DNA from: Gnetum montanum
Taxonomy: Eukaryota > Streptophyta > Gnetopsida > Gnetales > Gnetaceae
DNA: 64,000 nucleotides
Assembly: GCA_015680685.1 (NCBI GenBank)
Contig: MNCI01010180.1
Location: 301,095 to 365,094, forward strand
Direction: 5' to 3'
The translations under genes were made by a program, and so were the position numbers. Below the pieces are notes generated by a model. It saw only the letters and a list, made by a program, of their open reading frames with translations, made no database searches and was not told the DNA's origin. Every line of letters begins with the position of its first letter. Position 1 is the first letter of the stretch. This document shows positions 59,837-64,000 of this stretch, in pieces.

Positions 59837-60584
59837 TGATGAGTGGCGAGGTACCCCTACACTCAACCATAAAAATACGAGTGTTACATGCGCGATCCGT
59901 TCGAACTCCACAGACTAAGTGCCTACACGCCTTATGGAACACCTNGTAGTTAAAGTTAGTTACTTAGTTTCTTCACCCTTTACCTCATTAGCATAGGCGA
60001 TAAAACATAAAAGATATAAAAATCANTACCCTGAGACGATGCAACCTTCTGGGATTACCAAACGCTATTCGTTGATGGGATTACCAAGTGTAACGCACAT
60101 GCTCGAAGCAGTCGTACTGAATGCACTTAGGATTGTTGAGGGTTGAGAGAGATTAATTAACTAATAAAACATTTAAAAAATGAATAATAAATAACAATAA
60201 TTAAAGTCCAATTTAGCTTAGTCCATGCACTACAAGGTTTATCCAATAGTTCGTCTTTATTTCCGTACACAAACTTCTGCTTAGGTACAATATTTTCTCG
60301 AATAAAGATCCATTCACTTTGGAGCTCCTATTGTGGGCACATGGAAATTATTCTATCTTTGGAGAGGTAGAATTGCCAGAGTTTTGCTAAGGGTCTATAT
60401 CTATATTAAAAACAAGGGAGAGTCACTTCTTATTTATAGAAATGGTGGCAGACTACGATATCACATACACGATATTGTAGGAAAGACGCGATATCGCGTA
60501 CGATACATTGCGTACGTGATATCGCAATGAGGACGTGATATCGCGTACACGATATCACGACCCATGTGATATCGCGTCCCATCA
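59837..60584 (-). repeat. RE8 5' LTR (748 bp as assembled)
   Basis: Plus-strand ends are TGATGAG and CCCATCA, then AGGGA. It is 108 bp shorter than its partner. Between single Ns at 59945 and 60026 the sequence runs in the reverse orientation relative to the rest of the LTR (see findings), so this part is doubtful. TATTTATA lies at 60431-60438 and GATATC units at 60457-60578. Confidence 0.88.
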
Positions 60585-61240
60585 AGGGACTACACATTTC
60601 CAAAACAAAGAAAATCATAGAGTGTTTGGATGGGTGGATGATGTGGACTCACTGCCTATTACATGAAAAGAAACCATGTCCTAGTTGTTAGTGATGACAT
60701 TCAAGTCAAAAACCAGACATCAACAATCAAATCACAATTGATACAAACCATCATCGAGTAGCACATTACCATTGTACCTAGCACGTTATTAGGAAAAAGA
60801 GTAGAGAATTACACCAAACATGAGAAAATATAAAAGAAAGTAAAAGATATTTAAGAAATATTAAATATACTAAAGATGATGTTAAACAAAATCTTAGAAA
60901 AGATTAATAACCTAAAAAAAAGATGTAAAATAAAGAATATGAAAAAAAAAAGTTGTAAAATCAAAAATGTGTAAAATAAAAATTCAAAAGACTAAGGAGC
61001 TACTTAAAGTATTAGTATGGATGACCATCTTTCCCACAACTAAGTTGGAAGGAGGAGATCCAAAAGATTCAGCATGGTTGTCCATCTAGCGAGGTGTTTG
61101 TTGAGTTGGTTGGCTTGGGTTCATGGAAAGGTTTTAGTTATTGGATATTGACTAATTGCTTTTTGTCTAGGCTATCAGGTTTATATATAATCATGGCCCT
61201 AGATGGAAAAATCTCTTTGATAATGTAAAGTTCTTCCCAC
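60585..61240 (-). other. RE7 3' non-coding region, part 2
   Basis: Begins with the AGGGA duplication and is colinear with RE8 53047-53660. The T-rich repeat (minus sense) lies around 60900-60985, and a PPT-like AGTTGTGGGAAAG near 61040. Confidence 0.65.
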
Positions 61241-64000
61241 AATGTTTGAAACTTGGTTTGTTGAGGTATGTGTGTAGGATTCTAATAGAGAACCTTGTCT
61301 CCTAGTTGAAACTTGAATTTTCTTATTTTGAGGTCATAGCATTTCTTGTTAAATTCCTTATGTATTTTGTTGGGTGATAGGGCCATTAATTGATTTTTCA
61401 TCTAGCAATTTTAGGTTCATTAATCTTTCCTTTTGTGCTAGACTTAGATCTATGTCAAGGTCACAAGCTATAGAGAGTGTATGGAGCTCAGATTGAATGG
61501 GTAGTGTTGGTAGTTTTTCGTACATGAGCTCATAGGGAGAATAACCTATGGGAAGCTTCCATGTGGAGCAATAGGCCCAAAGGGCATCATTTAATTTGGT
61601 GCTCCAGTCCCCTTGGTACTTGCTAATAGTGCATCTTAGAATTTTCATAATCTCCCAATTAGTGACTTTAGCTTCACCATTGGCTTGAGGGTGATAAGGT
61701 GTTGTGAGTTTGTGCTTAAACCCCAAGCATTGCATAAGTTTTCAAAATGTGGAACCTATGAAATGAGATTCATTATCAGAAATTAACACATGAGACACAC
61801 CAAACTTGTTTATGATGTTCTATTGTACAAACTAAGTAGAAGTAGTGGATGTACAGTCGGTGAAATCTATTGCTTCTACCCACTTAGTGCAATAGTCAAC
61901 TACGATTCTTATATATGCCTTTCCATTTGACATAGGCATGATGGGACCCATAAATTCAATGCCCAAATATCAAATGGCTCAAGAGGTTGAATCCATTACT
62001 ATGGCCCCTCCATTCAAGCTTTCATTCCACCATCTCTTTGACAATGATCACAAGCATGGATGAACTGGTGTGCATCTTTAAAGATTGTTGGCCAGTAATA
62101 TCCTACCATGAGGATTTTTATGGTCGTGCATATCCTAGCATAATGGCCCCCACAAGGGCCTTTTTGAGAATCTTGGAGAATGTGAAATTGATTCATGTCA
62201 GGGACACAACAATGTACTAGGTTGTCGAGACATACTTTGTAAAGGTTCTTGTCAATTTCCATGAGATGCTTAACTTGGTGAAGAAACTGCTGTTTCTTCT
62301 AGGTGTCTAGCCCTTGCAGTAGTTCTTACTTGAGCAAATAAGTAAGAATGATGTCATACCATCTTGGTTCATTAGGCAATTATGCATTAATATACCCTAC
62401 AAAGAGAGATTCATTAGGAAATTAATCTGATAAGGGACTCTCTTTCTCCTTGTCATTCCACCTTAGCCATGATAAGTGGTTGATGACCACATTTTTCACA
62501 TTTTTTTGATCTACCATTATGATATTAAACTCTTGCAAAATCATGAGCCACAGGAGCTCATCATTGGTTTATTCATTAAAAATCAGATGGTGCTATGATC
62601 TGTGTACATGAACACTTCATAACCAAGCACACAATGCCTAAATGTTTCTAAGGTAAACACCACCACCATCAACTCTTTTTTTGTAGTGGTGTAGTTCAAT
62701 TGTGTACCTGTGACACTTTGACTTATGCAATGAATGTAATATGGATGTTTTTGATTATCCAGCTGCATAAGCACTACCCCCAAAGCATAATTTGATGCAT
62801 CGGTCATCACATCAAATGGCCTAGACTAATCAAGTGCTTGTAGAATTGGGATCTCAACAAGCTTCTACATTAGTTGTTAAAATTTTGTTTCACATGAAAG
62901 GGTCTAGACAAATGGTGCATCTTTCTTTGTTAATTCAACCAATGGCTTGGTGATTTTGGAAAAGTTCTAAAGGAAGCACCAATAGTAGCCAGTATGACCA
63001 AGGAATGATAGAACTTCTTTAACTATTTTTAGTTGATGGATTATTCCTTGGATGACCCTTATCTTTTCAAGGTCCACCTCGATTCTTGCTTTTGAGATAT
63101 GGTGCCCCAAAACTATGCCTTTCTAAACCATAAGATGGCTCTTTTGCCAATTGACCCAGAGGTTTGTTTTAACACATCTCCTCAACACTTGCNNNNNNNN
63201 NNNNNNNNNNNNNNNNNNNNNNNNNNNNNNNNNNNNNNNNNNNNNNNNNNNNNNNNNNNNNNNNNNNNNNNNNNNNNNNNNNNNNNNNNNNNNNNNNNNN
63301 NNNNNNNNNNNNNNNNNNNNNNNNNNNNNNNNNNNNNNNNNNNNNNNNNNNNNNNNNNNNNNNNNNNNNNNNNNNNNNNNNNNNNNNNNNNNNNNNNNNN
63401 NNNNNNNNNNNNNNNNNNNNNNNNNNNNNNNNNNNNNNNNNNNNNNNNNNNNNNNNNNNNNNNNNNNNNNNNNNNNNNNNNNNNNNNNNNNNNNNNNNNN
63501 NNNNNNNNNNNNNNNNNNNNNNNNNNNNNNNNNNNNNNNNNNNNNNNAAAGCTGTAGTAGTTGTGCCTAGAAATGGTGTCCAACATTTGGTCAACAAAGG
63601 GTAACAGAAAATGATCTTTGAAAGTTGCCATATTAAGAAGTTGGAAGTCGATGCACACCTACCATTTTCCTTCTTTCTTGGGCATGATCATGAGTGGACT
63701 AACCCACTCACTATCTACAACATGATAGATGAATCCTGCCTTAAGGAGTTGCTCAGTCTGCTCTTTGACAATTTGCTTTAATTTGGGATTCAATTACTAC
63801 TGCTGATGTCATTTTGGCTTAATGGCAGGGTCAATGTATATATGGTGCTAGCATATTCTTGGATCTATTCTTGTGATTTCAAAATATGACATAGCAAAGG
63901 TTGTTGACCATTTTTCCACAACATTCAACAACATCTTCTTTTGTCCTACAACAAGTTTGGCATTAATAATGACTCGCCTTCCATTTTTTAAGAACACATA
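61241..64000 (-). pseudogene. RE7 integrase, RNaseH and reverse transcriptase
   Basis: Reading leftward from the window edge, RT shows MCIDFQLLNMATFKDHFLL (63658). An N-run at 63193-63547 then removes the catalytic part. RNaseH (62810-62583) has MMTDASNYALGVVLMQLD, NYTTTKKELMVVVFTLE and MYTDHSTI. The integrase zinc finger (62262-62014) has CGGHYARICTTIKI, GYYWPTIF and CDHCQRDGGM, a complete H-H-C-C set. The core has LISDNESHF (about 61775) and TPYHPQANGEAKVTNWE (61710). STWKLPIGYSPYELMYEKLP follows. Stops separate these parts, so it is a dead copy. Confidence 0.87.
63193..63547. other. Assembly gap (355 N)
   Basis: Unknown bases inside RE7 reverse transcriptase. The homologous interval in RE8 is only about 248 bp (55613-55860), so the gap size is probably an estimate or hides an insertion. 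Confidence 0.95.

Larger units (their letters stand above)
50657..60584 (-). mobile_element. RE8: complete Athila-like element nested in RE7
   Basis: 9.9 kb with both LTRs, tRNA-Asp primer site, gag, protease, RT, RNaseH, integrase, a 2.1-kb 3' region and PPT, flanked by AGGGA. It is the best preserved pol in the window, with long open stretches, an intact RT catalytic motif and the integrase D-D-E residues. Stops in gag and pol and one integrase frameshift make this copy inactive. It lacks the large ORF3 of RE5, having only the short block at 51680-51889. It lies inside RE7, a relative, at a site homologous to its own 3' region, so it is younger than RE7. Confidence 0.93.
48319..64000 (-). 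mobile_element. RE7: Athila-like element hosting RE8, runs off right edge
   Basis: The 3' LTR is 48319-49157 and its 3' region 49158-50656. RE8 then interrupts it, and the element resumes at 60585 with the rest of the 3' region and pol to the window end. The flanks of RE8 (GAAAAAGGGA and AGGGACTACACATTTCC) join to sequence homologous to RE8's own 53035-53065, showing that one continuous element was split. Gag and the 5' LTR are off-window. Confidence 0.88.

Noticed and set aside
63099-63658. Long open frames across the N-run
   Set aside because: The length comes from N bases read as unknown codons; only the RT fragment right of the gap is supported.

Overview
This window is nuclear DNA from a seed plant with a large, repeat-rich genome. 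The evidence is one plant-type GDSL esterase/lipase gene with an intron, Ty3/gypsy retrotransposons of the Athila/Tat type primed by tRNA-Asp, a Ty1/copia element, and an RTE-type LINE fragment. The age and decay of the elements would suit a conifer or another gymnosperm, but the species cannot be fixed from the sequence.

Layout. (1) 1-2763: 5' end of an Athila-like element (RE1, minus), inserted into an older LTR (RE2, 2764-3632). (2) 3633-9585: AT-rich intergenic DNA with a decayed RTE LINE 3' end at 4561-5330. (3) About 9585-20925: a decayed Ty1/copia element (RE3, plus), split inside its integrase by a gag-only Athila-like element (RE4, plus, 11715-19153, TSD ACTAT). (4) 21734-35108: a long, near full-length element (RE5, minus) with gag, pol and a large extra ORF after integrase. 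(5) 35662-42331: a pol-less relative (RE6, minus, TSD CCAGT) followed by an LTR stub. (6) 42584-48318: a gene island with the only convincing host gene, the two-exon GDSL esterase/lipase (minus, 44316-46767). (7) 48319 to the right edge: an Athila-like element (RE7, minus) that carries a complete member of its own group (RE8, minus, 50657-60584, TSD AGGGA).

The retroelements share one organisation: LTRs of about 0.85 kb that read TGATG...CATCA on either strand, a one-base T spacer, and a tRNA-Asp primer site. Their Gag has an atypical CX2CX3HX4C knuckle, and pol has the order PR-RT-RNaseH-IN with an FVDDFSTYG-type reverse transcriptase motif. A long 3' region follows. All copies carry stop codons, mostly of the C-to-T or G-to-A kind, and none looks autonomous. 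RE4 and RE6 have lost RT-RNaseH-IN and could only have moved with proteins from relatives such as RE5 or RE8.

The most interesting unexplained signals are: a stem-loop in the 3' region of five elements whose paired arms differ but still pair; a PPT-like motif (AGTYRTGGGGG) present several times per element; arrays of short palindromes just upstream of the LTR TATA box, replaced by an unrelated hairpin repeat in RE2; a conserved post-integrase ORF3 preceded by a splice-acceptor-like AG; and a GDSL enzyme flanked by arabinogalactan-type Ala-Pro and Ser-Pro stretches. A segment at 59946-60025 is inverted between two single Ns and looks like an assembly error.
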